The position numbers and the translations under genes are program-made. Shown here piece after piece: positions 10,991-23,101 of a stretch of DNA of 64,000 nt. Each line of letters opens with the position of its first letter. Position 1 is the stretch's first letter. The stretch comes from Hermatobates lingyangjiaoensis. Its lineage: Eukaryota > Arthropoda > Insecta > Hemiptera > Hermatobatidae. Location of the stretch: the NCBI GenBank assembly GCA_026182355.1, contig JAPFBL010000049.1:558001-622000 (forward strand), in the 5' to 3' direction. Under the pieces are notes generated by a model. It was not told where the DNA came from, ran no database searches, and worked only from the letters and a program-made list of their open reading frames with translations.

Positions 10991-12925
10991 CTTGAGAAAT
11001 ATTTAGGAAATTGCGCATATTGGGCGAGGAATGTCATACAAAAAAGGACTACTATTATAATTTAACAGTGTCCAGTTCTGAAATTCTGACACAACAATAG
11101 TAGCGGAAAAGTAGCAGTTATACGGTGCCCAGTATCTTGTGATACGGTAGTAACCTTGGGATATTATCATGTAACATTATATTTAATGCAGTATACTTTC
11201 AAAACTGCATACTAGTGTATACTATAAAGGCTTCTAATACAAATTTTAAATCAAGGCGTTGTCTTTAAAAGTTTGATTTAACTGAAATAGTGACCTATCC
11301 CTAATAAATACAATTTGTTTTATTTATATTATCTACATACATATATAGAACAAGACCTTTCAGGAAAAACGTGACATAAAATAAAAATAAATCGTCTAAA
11401 ACACAAAATTATGTTAAAAAAATAGATTTTTTATATTTTTCAGAAATAGATTTTAAATCGAGAGTCATTAGTCTTCCTTACTTATGTTGAGAGAATTTCT
11501 GTTTCATTTTTTTTTTTGTAATGTGATTATTTATAAAGCAGTAGTCTTCTTTAATATTTTTTTTTAAATATTTAATCTGTTAAATATTTACATATTAATA
11601 TTAGAAGTTACCATAATCTGGAATTAACAGGTAACCTTAACATGATGTTAGACCTCCTATTTGTTTCTTACAGTGGTACCTTCTTCAAGTCATCCTTGCT
11701 GATGAATTGATATAGAATTATCGCTATATAAACTTAATCTGTATGCACGAACATGTGTGGAAACGAGCTTCAATGCGTTTTAACCCTTGCCTAGAACAAT
11801 GTCTTCGACAAGCATGTTCTGAGTCATTAAGAACACTCACGTTTTCCTTAAAATGGTACTTGTAACCAATGATATATAACTACAGCAAACGCATATACTT
11901 TGCTCTTATAAAAGACATATAAACTCAATTACATGACACCGATTTATATATTTAAAAAAAAATGCTTCAAACTTTTTTTTAAAATGTTATCAAAACAACT
12001 TTTAATATAGGTATGGTGGTTTGTTCATTATATTTGTAAATAAATTACTATAAAAAATGGTGGTTTAATTGTGCTTTGTATACTACAAATTAAGAAGAAT
12101 AGACTAAAAATTTACTAGAAAATGTTTTTTAAGCAACCTGTTCAGAAGAATTTTAACAGAGATTACAAAACAGAAATGATGTATTCTCCTAATATATTGT
12201 AGGAAAGAGAAATATGATTGATTATGTCAGCTAGGTTTCTATATGTCTGATTCCGTCACTCCTGCCTACCTGATGATGAACTGTTGTTTGTTCTATTCTG
12301 TGTAATTTTTTATTTATGTAAAAATTAATATGATTATATTGAATTAATAATAATTGGATTATTAGTTCATTATAAATAATAATAAATATTTATTTAAGAC
12401 ACTACTGTCTTTATTTATATGATTATATAATGCAAATATATGATTATTATATAATCCAAATAAGTAAGGCTATTTGAAATATTTCGAGTGAAAATGTGTA
12501 CAAATATACCATGCGTTCATTTGGTACAAATATACCATTGGTCATGTTCAACCGTAATTCAATTTGTCTTTCGTGTCATTATATTTCAACTTATATTACA
12601 TTTTTGAAATATTTTTTTCTGATTGTTATTACATTTCTTAGGCTCTATTTTTAGAATTTTTTTAACAAAACCTCTAAGCCATGCAGGCTTTAGCATAAAG
12701 GAGAGAACTGAAATTGGGAAGGACTGCCATGTATTATCAAAACTCTTCCTCTATTCCATAGGATTGTAATATGAAATGTTATGGTGGTTGGTTGTAACAC
12801 TATTCATCTATGAGGTGTTAATAGAAAATTTCGAAACCTATTAAAAGTACAAATAATCCTCTCTACTAGTGTCATATACTAAAAATGTAATTAATTTCTT
12901 CAGTCTCTCGCACTGATTGTTTATA
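10991..12925. other. AT-rich non-coding stretch
   Basis: No gene recognised. A 'CCTGATGATGAACTG' near 12280 recalls an HHR core but lacks a stem II and GAAA, so it is not called. Confidence 0.4.
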
Positions 12926-13297
12926 TATATAAAAAGATTTCACATAAACACGTGAAACAACAATCAATGACCAAACCACAATAAGAAATGGGAAAACAAG
13001 ACTAAGATCTTTCAACCGTAACAAGCGGTCTTCGTCAGAGTCAAAAACCCAACTGAACACTAGATGCAGAAAACATCTGGTGAGGAGTTGAGAAGAGTGG
13101 GAGGGAAGAGTGGTATTTTAAAACTTCCTGTGCTTTCACCCTTTTAAAATACCACTCTTCCCTCCCACTCTTCTCAACTCCTCACCAGATGTTTTCTGCA
13201 TCTAGTGTTCAGTTGGGTTTTTGACTCTGACGAAGACCGCTTGTTACGGTTGAAAGATCTTAGTCTTGTTTTCCCATTTCTTATTGTGGTTTGATCA
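12926..13297. mobile_element. long, nearly perfect family-1 palindrome
   Basis: The left arm (12926-13123) and right arm (about 13141-13297) are inverted copies separated by only about 17 nt. Arms include about 80 bp of sequence upstream of the HHR that is absent from other family-1 copies, so truncation here occurred further 5'. HHR cores are at 13000-13042 (reverse) and 13223-13265 (forward). The left arm keeps the complete tail with the TTTCAC/GTGAAA hairpin. The right arm stops earlier, at GATCAT plus (TA)n. The low divergence of the arms implies recent formation or hairpin-mediated copying. Confidence 0.85.
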
Positions 13298-13683
13298 TTT
13301 ATATATATATATATATATATATCCTACTGCTGAAACATTGGTGGTCAGCAGCCAACAGATTTGGTGTTTCTCAGAAATAATACATATCATTGAAAGACTG
13401 ATACTGTATTTATGTAGTAAATTGAAATTCCTCCAAATTGAAGTAATTTACGAAAAAGGTTTGTCCTCTGCAGAAGGTAGAAGTATTTCATGACTAGAAT
13501 TTTTGGATTGAGAAGTTAACAGTGACCCTGAATTGTCATATTTGATTACATTGAATTTCTAAATATATAACATCCAATTAACTATATCATACTTCAAAAT
13601 ATTTTTGTCATAGCATAATATTTATAGATTTATTTAACATGTAATGATTTATTGACACTGTCATTTAGGTGTTAGCATACATA

Positions 13684-14119
13684 TGTAGCGGAACACTATC
13701 GCAAGTCTGTAAGAACCAGCTGTTCTTTAGAACCAGCTGTTCTTAAGAACCAGCTGTTTTCGCCATCTCGAGTAGTTGTTGTCGCCATCTTGACCTGGTT
13801 GGAAGCGTCTCTTCGTCACTCCATGAAATCGCCATCTTTACCTGTTCAAATCGTTCTCTCACTCTTACTCCATCAACTCGCCATGCCTTGTGTTTCTTCG
13901 CCACTTCTTAATTCCATTCTACACTTCATCGTACGCCTTGCCACCTGCTCAGCAGTACGGAGGATCTGACGGGAAATTCGCAATAGACAGAGACTTTGTG
14001 TATTATGTGGGGACCCATGTAGTGATGTATATTAAAGTGTTCTATTGTCAACATGTACACAAAACATAATAAACAGTTATCAGTGCGCCCCACATAATTG
14101 GTGGGTAAATATCCACCTA
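13684..14119 (+). repeat. left LTR
   Basis: 436 bp. It contains a triplicated AAGAACCAGCTGTT-type block near its start and an AATAAA hexamer within ACATAATAAACAG towards its end, as expected for an LTR polyadenylation signal. Internal sequence starts ATTGGTGTTTCC, a plausible primer-binding region (TGG near the LTR edge). Confidence 0.85.
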
Positions 14120-14192
14120 ATTGGTGTTTCCGCCCACATAATTGGTGTTTCCGACAAATCGAACTGGGCAACTAATTACGATCACTTGCTGA

Positions 14193-14615
14193 GGTCAACT
14201 CAACGCCTGGTAACTCGCCTCCAGGTCAACTCAACGCCTGGTAACTCGCCTCCAGGTCAACTCAACGCCTGGTAACTCGCCTCCAGGTCAACTCAACGCC
14301 TGGTAACTCGCCTCCAGGTCAACTCAACGCCTGGTAACTCGCCTCCAGGTCAACTCAACGCCTGGTAACTCGCCTCCAGGTCAACTCAACGCCTGGTAAC
14401 TCGCCTCCAGGTCAACTCAACGCCTGGTAACACACCTCCAGACCAACTCAACGCCTGGTAACTCGCCTCCAGGCCCATCGAACATCTGGTAACACACCTC
14501 CAGACCAACTCAAAGCCTGGTAACTCGCCTCCAGGCAAACTCAACACCTGGTAACTCGCCTCCAGGCCCATCGAACACCTGGTAACTCACCTCCAGGCCG
14601 ACTCAACATCTGACA
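14193..14615. repeat. 31-bp minisatellite inside the LTR element, 13 full copies
   Basis: The unit (GGTCAACTCAACGCCTGGTA plus 11 nt) starts at 14193 and every 31 bp to 14596, with a partial last copy. The first seven to eight copies are almost identical; the distal ones alternate between GGCCCATCGAA and GACCAACTCAA variants, a higher-order pattern. As 31 is not a multiple of three, the array cannot encode a regular peptide repeat. Confidence 0.95.
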
Positions 14616-14641
14616 ATTCAACCAACGCCTCGATGAAGCCA

Positions 14642-14737
14642 ACGGACGATCCACCACCTCGAGTTACTCGCTCCGGACGGATCGTTCGTTTTGACGCTTC
14701 GAAGGTTAACTTCTCCGCTGGGGGAGGTGTGATGTAG
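14642..14737 (+). pseudogene. remnant C-terminus of Gypsy-type pol
   Basis: A frame of about 32 codons ends PPPRVTRSGRIVRF...GGGVM followed by TAG at 14735-14737. The RVTRSGR motif is typical of the extreme C-terminus of Gypsy polyproteins after integrase. The stop codon lies inside the right LTR, again usual for such elements. The frame stays open upstream into the minisatellite, where it loses meaning. Confidence 0.6.
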
Positions 14738-15168
14738 CGGAACACTAACGCAAGTCTGTAAGAACCAGCTGTTCTTTAGAACCAGCTGTTCTTAAGAACC
14801 AGCTGTTTTCGCCATCTCGACTAGTTGTTGTCGCCATCTTGACCTGGTTGGAAGCGTCTCTTCGTCACTCCATGAAATCGCCATCTTTACCTGTTCAAAT
14901 CGTTCTCTCCCTCTTACTCCATCAACTCGCCATGCCTTGTGTTTCTTCGCCACTTCTTAATTCCATTCTACACTTCATCGTACGCCTTGCCACCTGCTCA
15001 GCAGTACGGAGGATCTGACGGGAAATTCGCAATAGACAGAGACTTTGTGTATTATGTGGGGACCCATGTAGTGATGTATATTAAAGTGTTCTATTGTCAA
15101 CATGTACACAAAACATAATAAACAGTTATCAGTGCGCCCCACATAATTGGTGGGTAAATATCCACCTA
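14733..15168 (+). repeat. right LTR
   Basis: 436 bp. Three substitutions from the left LTR were seen by eye (near relative positions 17, 85 and 217). It is followed by the ACATA duplication. Confidence 0.85.
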
Positions 15169-15173
15169 ACATA

Positions 15174-18100
15174 AATAACATGGCATAAAGAACAACAAAT
15201 ATATAGCCTAGTAACAATACAACAAAAGAGTACCACATTTTTCTGCATGCGTCGAGTCTATTTTCTAAGAAATTAATTATATAAAAAGATAATTATCTAA
15301 TTCTTTAAAAACAGAAAATGTTTAAAAATGTCTTACAAGCAACTTGACCAAATAAATTGTAAACTTGTTTTGGAGACTACAATTCTTAATAAAGGGTTGA
15401 GAAAGCAGTTAATTGATAACAGGGATAGATATCACTTCAATCATAAAAACAAGACTCTATTAACGAGCTTAATAGCATAGTTGAATGATTTTAATCTGTT
15501 TAGTATATATGCTAACTTTTTTATGAATAATTAATACGAACCTCAGAAAACATCAAAGGAGAAGCTCGAGATTAATCTAACAGACGTATCTTGTATAATC
15601 TGAGTAATTTGGCAAAAATAGGAATAAAACTACGTTCGACACTCGTCAGATTAAGGAGGTTTATAGAATAAACAACTTGGCAGTCATAAAAATAAACTAA
15701 TGAATTATGTTAGGAAACATAAAAGTCCACGTATAATTTTTCATAAACAGCAATCGTTTTGTAAATATTTAAAATAAAAAACATCTACATCCATACGAAA
15801 AATAACTAATACATTTAAGAGGAAAAACATGCAATATTTTAATTTGCCAAATATCTCCTGCAGAGATTTAAAGTGTAGGCATTAACTTCAGGGAGAGGTT
15901 ATGCAGCTCCCTCAAACTTGGTTTTTTACTATGTTCAATTACGAAAACATATTTTATAATTTTGTAGTAAAACAAAAATTACAGTGTAACAGTAAAATTA
16001 ATTTTAGGGCTAATCAAGAGAAGAGAGTATAAGAGCTATAAAAAAAACCTCTTTCAGTCAATGAAACAAAACTTTCTAAAAATACGTGTTCTGTTCTAAA
16101 GTGAATATGCCAATAATAGAAATTAAACATCATGAGTGATACTAATATTTCCATAAAATGATACGGAAAATCTCAATAGTACATAAAATTTGATTTAGCA
16201 GACGGTAGTTCATATTTAAATACTCTCAGTGGGACTTAGTTATGAAAAAACTTTGGATTTATTCTAGTTTTTAACACGCTTTCATGTAAAAAAAAAAACT
16301 ACTCAGCAAGAATAAACAGAATGTTAGGTTGTTGAGTAAAAGTACAGAATATTGCAGTTATTAAAAAAAATCGAATTAAAAAAAACAAGAAATGCAAGAT
16401 TCCAAATAATAAAATATAAAATCTCGTGTTTATAGTAAATATTTTAATAATTTCATTATTCATTAATGAATAAATTAACTTTTTCTTACTAAATAAGTTT
16501 ATTATTTATTTATACTATCCTGCATGTGATTCATGATAAATGAGTGAAAATAATTATTTGCCAAATTGAAATACCTCTAATAAGTGCAACTTGTTCCCAT
16601 ACTAGATAAGTAAGAAACTTCACATAACTTCACAGATTAAGAATAACGAGTTAATTTCATAAAAAAAAAAGCAGTAAATCTTTTCCATTTCAATAATTGG
16701 TAATGAGAATTTATTCACTATTAAAATTTCTTAAGTAGTCTATGGTTACAATTAATATCCATCTACAGTATCAAAAATAGCAATTAAATGAATTTCGGTT
16801 TGTCATTGAAGAAACAAATTGAAAAAAAAAAAAAAGCTTTGGGGAAATATATGACAAGTCTGGAAATTATATAGTGAAAAATATTTCACAAACAGAATTT
16901 TCAGATTGGCTACCTAAGTCAAAGTCTCAATCTGGCTATTAATAGTTGCTTGATTTGAGGACATTGATTTAAAAATCTAAAGTATTTACCTTCCATGTGA
17001 TCATTAACTAATTGTATTTATTTTAGACATCAAAAACAAATAGTTCATACAATTATTTAGTTTCAAAAGTATTATTCATTCTAAATTTAAATTATAAATA
17101 TTATGTTATAAAGAGTTATTAAGTGTTTATTCTATAATTGAAACGATGCAGAAAATACAACCTTATTGGTATGATGGGAGAATGACAGGCGATCACATAT
17201 ATTATGTGAAGATGTTGCAACTAAATTATATAGTTGGTCAATTTGCTTGAGAAAATTCTGTGGTCTATGTTTGTAAGATAAGCGAAATGGAGATCATTAA
17301 ATTGAATGTAGAGGGCTATAATTTATTAATCAGAACAAGCGACTGAGTGACATGCCATCTCTTGTATCTAATCAAACACGCTATTTGTCTCCAATCTACT
17401 AACATACACCATGCATACCAACTCCAATCTCCATCAAATAGCTTTTTTTTCGTATTCACTAATTTTTCTTGCATGATTTTTATATCTTCTTCATTTCAAA
17501 AATTAATTATCGAACATCAAATAATAATTTGTATTATTATTATTGTTCTTAATAACTATATAATTTTACAGTATAGCAATAGTTCCATGTTCTATGAAAA
17601 CATTTCTAAACAAATGTCAGCAAACCGGTTACTTATTACAAAGCCTTCTTTTTTGACAAGATGATAAACAACGGTCGGGACCTCATTCTACACACTCGTA
17701 ACTTAAAAAAAAAAAGAGTAACATAATAATTAAAATTGATTTCCTTAAAACAACTGTATTTTCATACAGTTACTTTGAACACTATAAAATCTATTTTTTT
17801 TATTTCATGGCAAAGATAAAAGTAGTTAAAGGGTAAAACTCTAACATCTGCATTGAGTCTATGAAAAGTGAACACTTTAATAGTTTTAATGTTTTAATGT
17901 TTCGTGTTTCAATTTTTACAAACACTGCAACTCCAAGTCCCTTTCTATATGATTCTAATTACCACTATTTATAAATATGACCAGAATTATAGATTGATCA
18001 CATCTCAACAGAACAGTAAGACAGCAGGAACACTGCACTATTAATGATTTTTGTGAAGCTGTTAAGAAGCTAGTTATTACTTCATTGAAGTTTTAGTTAT

Positions 18101-18310
18101 TCTAATTTTTTCAGGTTAAAAATTTTAGTATTTGATGTAACTATTAGTCGCATGTAAATTTAGCTTTATATACATGTATTGTGCACATAAAATATGCTTA
18201 ATACCTTACGTGTATATATCATATATCTCTATACATAGATAATTAGTGATAACTTAGACGTTTACTATGGAAATAAGTAACCTAAAAATCAAGTAAAATA
18301 TCTTACTTTC
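15174..18310. other. AT-rich non-coding stretch
   Basis: No coding sequence or known repeat recognised in about 3.1 kb. Confidence 0.45.
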
Positions 18311-18316
18311 AGTTTA

Positions 18317-18571
18317 CAGTAGAACCTCGTAGTATGACTACCTCATTGTACGAGCACTTTGCTTCACCAGCAGGCATTTGTAAGAATTTTTGGCAGTTTA
18401 ATTTTTCTATTACATCTTTTTTTTTAAAAAAAAAAACAAACTTAAAACAGGCATTTGGGGGATGGAACTGATTTTTTTTTCGTATTAATTTCAATGCGAA
18501 AAATTTTTTCGTAATACGAGTAAATCGCAATATCAGCTCGGTGTGGAAACGAATTAAACTCGTATCTACTG
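18317..18571. mobile_element. possible pogo/Tigger-like MITE
   Basis: The stretch starts CAGTAGAACCTCGTA and ends TACGAG-type sequence with CTACTG, giving imperfect terminal inverted repeats (CAGTAGA at both ends). Internal ACGAG/CTCGTA motifs also recall pogo-family derivatives. The left flank is TA, but the right flank is CA, so no clean TA duplication is present. No transposase. Confidence 0.35.
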
Positions 18572-18579
18572 CAAAGTTT

Positions 18580-19940
18580 TACCGAAATGCAGTCACTCCG
18601 TTAGTATATTTTTGAGTACCTAAAGCTGTGCGGACGAGCAGGGAATGTAATTAATATGAACTATTGAGACCTGTTTAGTTACAGCTGTATTACGATCATT
18701 GAACACAGTTTATATACATACTATGAAGGGATAAAGGTAAAACAAAATACGTAAAGCAACAGAACCTGGCGTTTAATATCAAATCTTGCTGTCTTCAGAA
18801 TAATAGCTGAATAAACAAGAGTGGTACAGTGGAGACACAAATCAGAAAACTAACCTTTCAATGGTACACTTCATATACATAGTAAATGTAGTATACATCG
18901 GTGGACTTACATCTACCTAGTATTATGCTAAGTGTAACATTATAATACACATAATCATTTGAAACTATGTTTAATGTTCCAAATAATATTTACTGTTTTA
19001 TTTTGGTTTAAAATGATTTTTCTACCAACTGTTGTCTCGATATATCACTCACTCATTAATATAATTGTCAGCTATGATTTGTTTTAATATGTTTCTCCTC
19101 ATACCTCAACTATTTTTCCCTTCTTTCAAAACTGATATATTATTACGAATTTGTAATAAAGCGGTATAATTTCACTCTATAATGATTGATGCGTAGTGTG
19201 CAATACCGTACATAATAACGCGCAGGTAAACAGAAATATCATTAGCGGATTGATATTATCGTAGTTTTACAACCGCTGCAACTATGCCTGTATGATACCA
19301 AATGGTTTTAAATTTTAATGGAAATAGCTAAAAATAATTTGGAAAAAGAAGGTTTATATCTCTTTTATTTCCTAAGAGAAAATATGTTATAAGACATTGT
19401 TTACAGCAAATTATAAATATTGTAATCATAAACAAATAAATATATAATTATAAATTACCAAGATAAAATATTTCTTGTAACTATCTGTAATGCGCATGTT
19501 ATTACATTATTTTGACTTCAGAATCTTCTTTATTAATTATTTTGATTCTACTTTGTTTTGAGCAAAAACGTTAATTTTTTTAATGAATCTAACATAATAT
19601 AATTTGAATGAATTGTGAACTTAATTTTGTTTAATTAATTTAACTTTGTTTTGATCTCTATGCGAAAAATTTGTCAATACTGTCACACGTTTTAACTAAT
19701 AACTATGAAAGAACTTCTATTTATTTAGATTGATTGTCATTTCGTATACCCATAATAACTAATAATAAATACACAGAAAACAGAGGAATGAGCAAAGGGT
19801 GTGCTACATAATTAAAAAGGAAAGCCAGAAACTTTAATAGAAATTAAAAATAATCTATGTAATAATAAATGCAAAAATAATTAAATAATAAACAATTAAA
19901 TAGATAAACAAATGCAAGGACAATGAACTAACTAGTGAAC
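18580..19940. other. non-coding stretch
   Basis: No feature recognised; AT-rich. Confidence 0.4.
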
Positions 19941-19944
19941 ATTA

Positions 19945-20232
19945 TCTATTTCGATTAAGGCCTGGTGAACTACACGCACTAAGAAGTCAAATATAGCCTT
20001 TTTCGGAGACTCCTGGGGTAAGAACTTTGACATGGGACCAGATTTGTCCCAGAATCTGCAATCTGTAGCATTCATTAAAGTAGAGTACATGGTTATTAGT
20101 ATGAATGGCGATGAGAAGACGAGAGTGATTGTTTACAGAAGCTCAATAACCGTTCATATGGTGGCTATGTTTGTTAGATGCTTGACCTACGTAAAACGAA
20201 TGGAGTAGAATAGCACTCATTCAGAACAGGAT
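19945..20232 (-). pseudogene. PLE GIY-YIG relic (second type)
   Basis: The reverse strand reads FYVGQASN, HMNGY, then SLLIAIHTNNHVLYFNECYR, and finally LLSACSSPGLNRNR, with stops between. The order (FYxGxxSN, RMxGH, LPVAIHxxxH, FxxC, WLxxARxxPGLN) matches the domain at 38275-38544 and the fragment at 56815-56895, so this is a different PLE lineage from the STTTTLSRR type. Several stop codons show it is dead. No HHR was found beyond its C-terminus. Confidence 0.6.
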
Positions 20233-20451
20233 AATGTATGTTGTTGGAGGGAGTAGTGAAATATGTTTCATTGCTAATTATAATAATTAAAAGATTGATA
20301 ATTGGACAGGTGAGGCAACCTCAACGTCCACACATCTTTGATACCGAGGGCAAACAGTTAACCTCGAAGAGGTTAAAGTCCTGTGAGAGGGATTATTGTC
20401 AATGGTGGGGGGACATATGCAGGATAAAGATTTTGAAAAGTATATATATAT

Positions 20452-20640
20452 ATCAATGTCTAAACCACAGTAAAAAAATAAGAAAAAGATTAAGATACTT
20501 AAACCAAAAACGTGGTATTCGTCAAAGACAAAGTGAGACAGACTCTGACAAAGACCACTTGTTTGGGTCGAAAGATGTTAGTCTTTTTTCTGCTTTCAAA
20601 ACATCTGTGGTATAGACTTTGTTTTTTATTTCACGTGTTT
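20452..20640. mobile_element. degenerate family-1 palindrome
   Basis: Inverted arms next to a short (TA)n at 20443. The forward HHR-like core (20541-20583) keeps GACT, CTGACAAAG, GAAAGATG and TTAGTC but has A for G8. Both arms are more diverged than in other family-1 loci, so this insertion is old. Confidence 0.65.
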
Positions 20641-20904
20641 ATTTTGAAATCTTTTTTTATATATAAAAAGTGATATTATGAAAATGGTGTTAGATTTGGA
20701 AATTTAGTGTATTATAATAATTAATATTAAGTGGCAAGTATCAATAAAGTTGAAAGCTGTATCAAAACCACTTTGGTATAGTTAAAATGAATCTCAGAAC
20801 AAATTTCAATCACAAAGATAATGGAAATATTCTCTGAGTAAAGAATGGTTGCTAATGACTGCTAATAAGCAAATTATTGAAATAATGATGAAGGTTGTCT
20901 GTAA

Positions 20905-22030
20905 GTGGAAAGATTAAGAAACTGTAAATCTTTTCCCTCTAGACATGGAGATACATCAATTAACAGGATGTCAAGAGTCGCTTACTTCAAAAGCGACCTG
21001 AATAATACATGCTCTTTTAAAGGAGTTCCCCTACTTCGTCAATTCAATTTCTTCTTTTATTCAGCCAACCGTGAATTCATCTTTGAGGAGATGAAACAAA
21101 AACTAAATTGAATCCGTTTCCTGCAATGCTTAATCTATTTTTTGTTGTACAATTTCTTTTTCCATGGGTACAAGGAATCCGAAGTAGCAATTGTAATATT
21201 TGTAAGACTCCCTATTTTAAAGAGGCGTAATTTATTCTTCCAACCATATGCTTCCATTGTAGATGAAATGAAATATATGCTCCTTTAATAATTGCGGCTT
21301 AGACATAATCACATACTGCTGAATTACTACCAGCTAAATTATAAACTACTTATTTGTTGAACACAATATCTCCTAATTCACACTCAATTCCAAATACCCT
21401 TTGAATTATTTCAGAAATATTTGAATTATTTCAAATTCAATATATTCAAATCAATTAATAATTTTTGAGTAAAACTAGAAAAATACAGAACTAAACAAAT
21501 TCATTTTGTTTAAGTTCAAAAAATGCATTATACAAAATGCCTGATTTCAAACGTTATATCGTAATTTTTATATTAAACCTTGAAAAAAAGCTTTTCTCAT
21601 ATATTAGAATAATATGAAACAACATTATACACACAGAACTTGAAATATAAGACGTAGTGCCAATAATATTTAAAACTGCGATTGTTACTTGTTTGAAGTT
21701 GACTACTTTCAGTTACCACAGATTGCCTCACACGAATGACACATGTCTTCCAGCACAATCTAAATGGGATCCTTATTTAAAAGAGGAAATAACCTCCTAT
21801 AAACTACGGAACTCAGCTTGGATCGGAATAGTTTGAAAAGGGCTTGCAACCACTTAACGCCAAGTCTCAAACCACTAGCCTAGAAATACGAGCCTTCTTT
21901 ACTCAGAACTGTAATTACTATAGTTAACAAAATGCTACACCATTGGCAGTCACATTACATGATGTAAATATTGAATATATACATTACATGAAATAATGAT
22001 TAACAATTATTATAAAGATGTAATTAATAC
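20905..22030. other. non-coding stretch
   Basis: A 68-codon frame at 20905-21111 has no recognisable similarity; otherwise AT-rich unique sequence. Confidence 0.35.
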
Positions 22031-22031
22031 A

Positions 22032-22037
<6 letters not shown>

Positions 22038-22080
<43 letters not shown>
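22038..22080. repeat. (TA)n microsatellite
   Basis: About 21 TA units, 30 bp outside the palindrome at 22110. Confidence 0.9.
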
Positions 22081-22083
<3 letters not shown>

Positions 22084-22109
22084 ACTAATAAATTCTCGAC
22101 CGTGTGACA

Positions 22110-22675
22110 GATATACAACTAAAAAATGATTGATCGGGATGCGGTCAGTTTCTTCCACTTTTTAATTCAAACTCTCATTGCCGACGTTTCGATTTTATTC
22201 AAAATCTTTTTCATAGGCCTACAAACAGAGGAAAAACAAGAATTTTAATACGTACATTTTTAAAACACAAACAAAAGAAGTACACTATGAAAATTAAATA
22301 CAATCTTGAGTATTAGAATAACAATGACAGAGTAATAAAAAAGAGAAAAAGATGGAGTCTAACTATAAAAACAAAGTTTTTTTACTTATGTAAGTACATT
22401 GTAAAAAAACTTTGTTTTTATAGTTAGACTCCATCTTTTTCTCTTTTTTATTATTCTGTCATTGTTATCGTAATACTCAAGATTGTATTTAATTTTCATA
22501 GTGTACTTCTTTTGTTTGTGTTTTAAAAATGTACGTATTAAAATCCTTGTTTTTCCTCTGTTTGTAGGCCTATGAAAAAGATTTTGAATAAAATCGAAAC
22601 GTCGGCAATGAGAGTTTGAATTAAAAAGTGGAAAAAACTGACCGCATCCCGATCAATCATTTTTTAGTTGTATAT
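22110..22675. mobile_element. PLE palindrome, family 5
   Basis: Inverted arms of about 275 bp flank a 20-nt centre at about 22392. Cores are at 22179-22219 (reverse) and 22567-22605 (forward). The right edge is the 22 bp (TA)n shared with the next palindrome. The arms read outward through GGCAATGAGAGTTTGAATT and end ...ATTTTTTAGTTG before TA. Confidence 0.8.
22567..22605 (+). ncRNA. HHR-like motif, family 5 (variant core)
   Basis: GGCC/GGC stem I, a variant core TATGAAAAAG in place of CTGANGANG, a strong stem II (GATTTT/AAAATC), GAA, palindromic ACGT, C17. With no loop nucleotides, ACGT cannot fold in cis, only between two RNAs. The core departs from consensus at several catalytic positions, so activity is doubtful even though the stems are kept. 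Confidence 0.4.
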
Positions 22676-22693
22676 ATATATATATATATATAT

Positions 22694-23040
22694 AAAAGAA
22701 AATAAACTTCTTCCTAGGCCAACGTTTCGATGTATTTTTACATCATCTTCAGGGCTTGGAAAGTGTGCTGATAGTTATTTCTGTTACAAGAGAATTATCT
22801 GGTTATAGGTACGAAAAACACTACTTTGTTGTAGTCATCTATCATTTTAACAAACAAGGAGGGTGAACATGTGAATGTTGCACCATAACAAAGTAGTGTT
22901 TTTCGTACCTATAACCAGATAATTCTCACTCATAATTCTCATGTAACATAAATAACCATCAGCTCACTTTCCAAGCCCTGAAGATGATGTACAAATACAT
23001 CGAAACGTTGGCCTAGGAAGGAGTTCATTTTCTTTTATAT
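22694..23040. mobile_element. PLE palindrome, family 4
   Basis: Arms of about 145 bp around a unique centre (22836-22890). Cores are at 22717-22755 (reverse) and 22975-23012 (forward). The left edge abuts the (TA)n that ends the family-5 palindrome, so two families inserted back to back at one TA tract. The right arm ends at TTCATTTTCTTTTATA without long (TA)n. Confidence 0.8.
22975..23012 (+). ncRNA. small HHR-like motif, family 4
   Basis: GCC/GGC stem I, core CTGAAGA plus T, stem II GATGTA/TACATC with a CAAA loop, GAA, palindromic ACGT, T17. All consensus core nucleotides are present. The mirrored copy is at 22717-22755. As in family 5, stem III could only form as an intermolecular ACGT duplex. 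Confidence 0.6.
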
Positions 23041-23101
23041 GACCTAGCCCTCAAAAAAAACCTACCATATACAATGGAATAGAGGAGGTCAAGAACAATT
23101 T

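Larger units (their letters stand above)
13684..15168 (+). mobile_element. short LTR retrotransposon derivative (TRIM/LARD-like, Gypsy-type)
   Basis: Two 436-bp direct repeats (13684-14119 and 14733-15168) differ at only three positions by eye. The element is bounded by a 5-bp target duplication, ACATA (13679-13683 and 15169-15173). The LTRs begin TGTAGCGG and end CCTA. The 613-bp interior holds a 31-bp minisatellite, then the last codons of a Gypsy-like pol, then a purine tract GGGGGAGGTG immediately before the right LTR. No gag, protease, RT or complete integrase remains. It must have been mobilised in trans. The three LTR differences suggest a young insertion. Confidence 0.85.

Noticed and set aside
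12270..12300. CCTGATGATGAACTG as another hammerhead
   Set aside because: There is no matching stem II partner, no GAAA and no palindromic stem III within range.
14045..14275. 76-codon frame over the LTR/minisatellite boundary
   Set aside because: The 31-bp period is not divisible by three, so the reading frame is meaningless along the array.
14193..14615. Regular 31-bp repeats as a CRISPR array
   Set aside because: Units are contiguous with no spacers, lie inside a eukaryotic LTR element, and no cas genes exist.
18317..18571. Confident Tigger/pogo call
   Set aside because: Terminal repeats are imperfect and the TA duplication is missing on the right, so it is listed only at low confidence.
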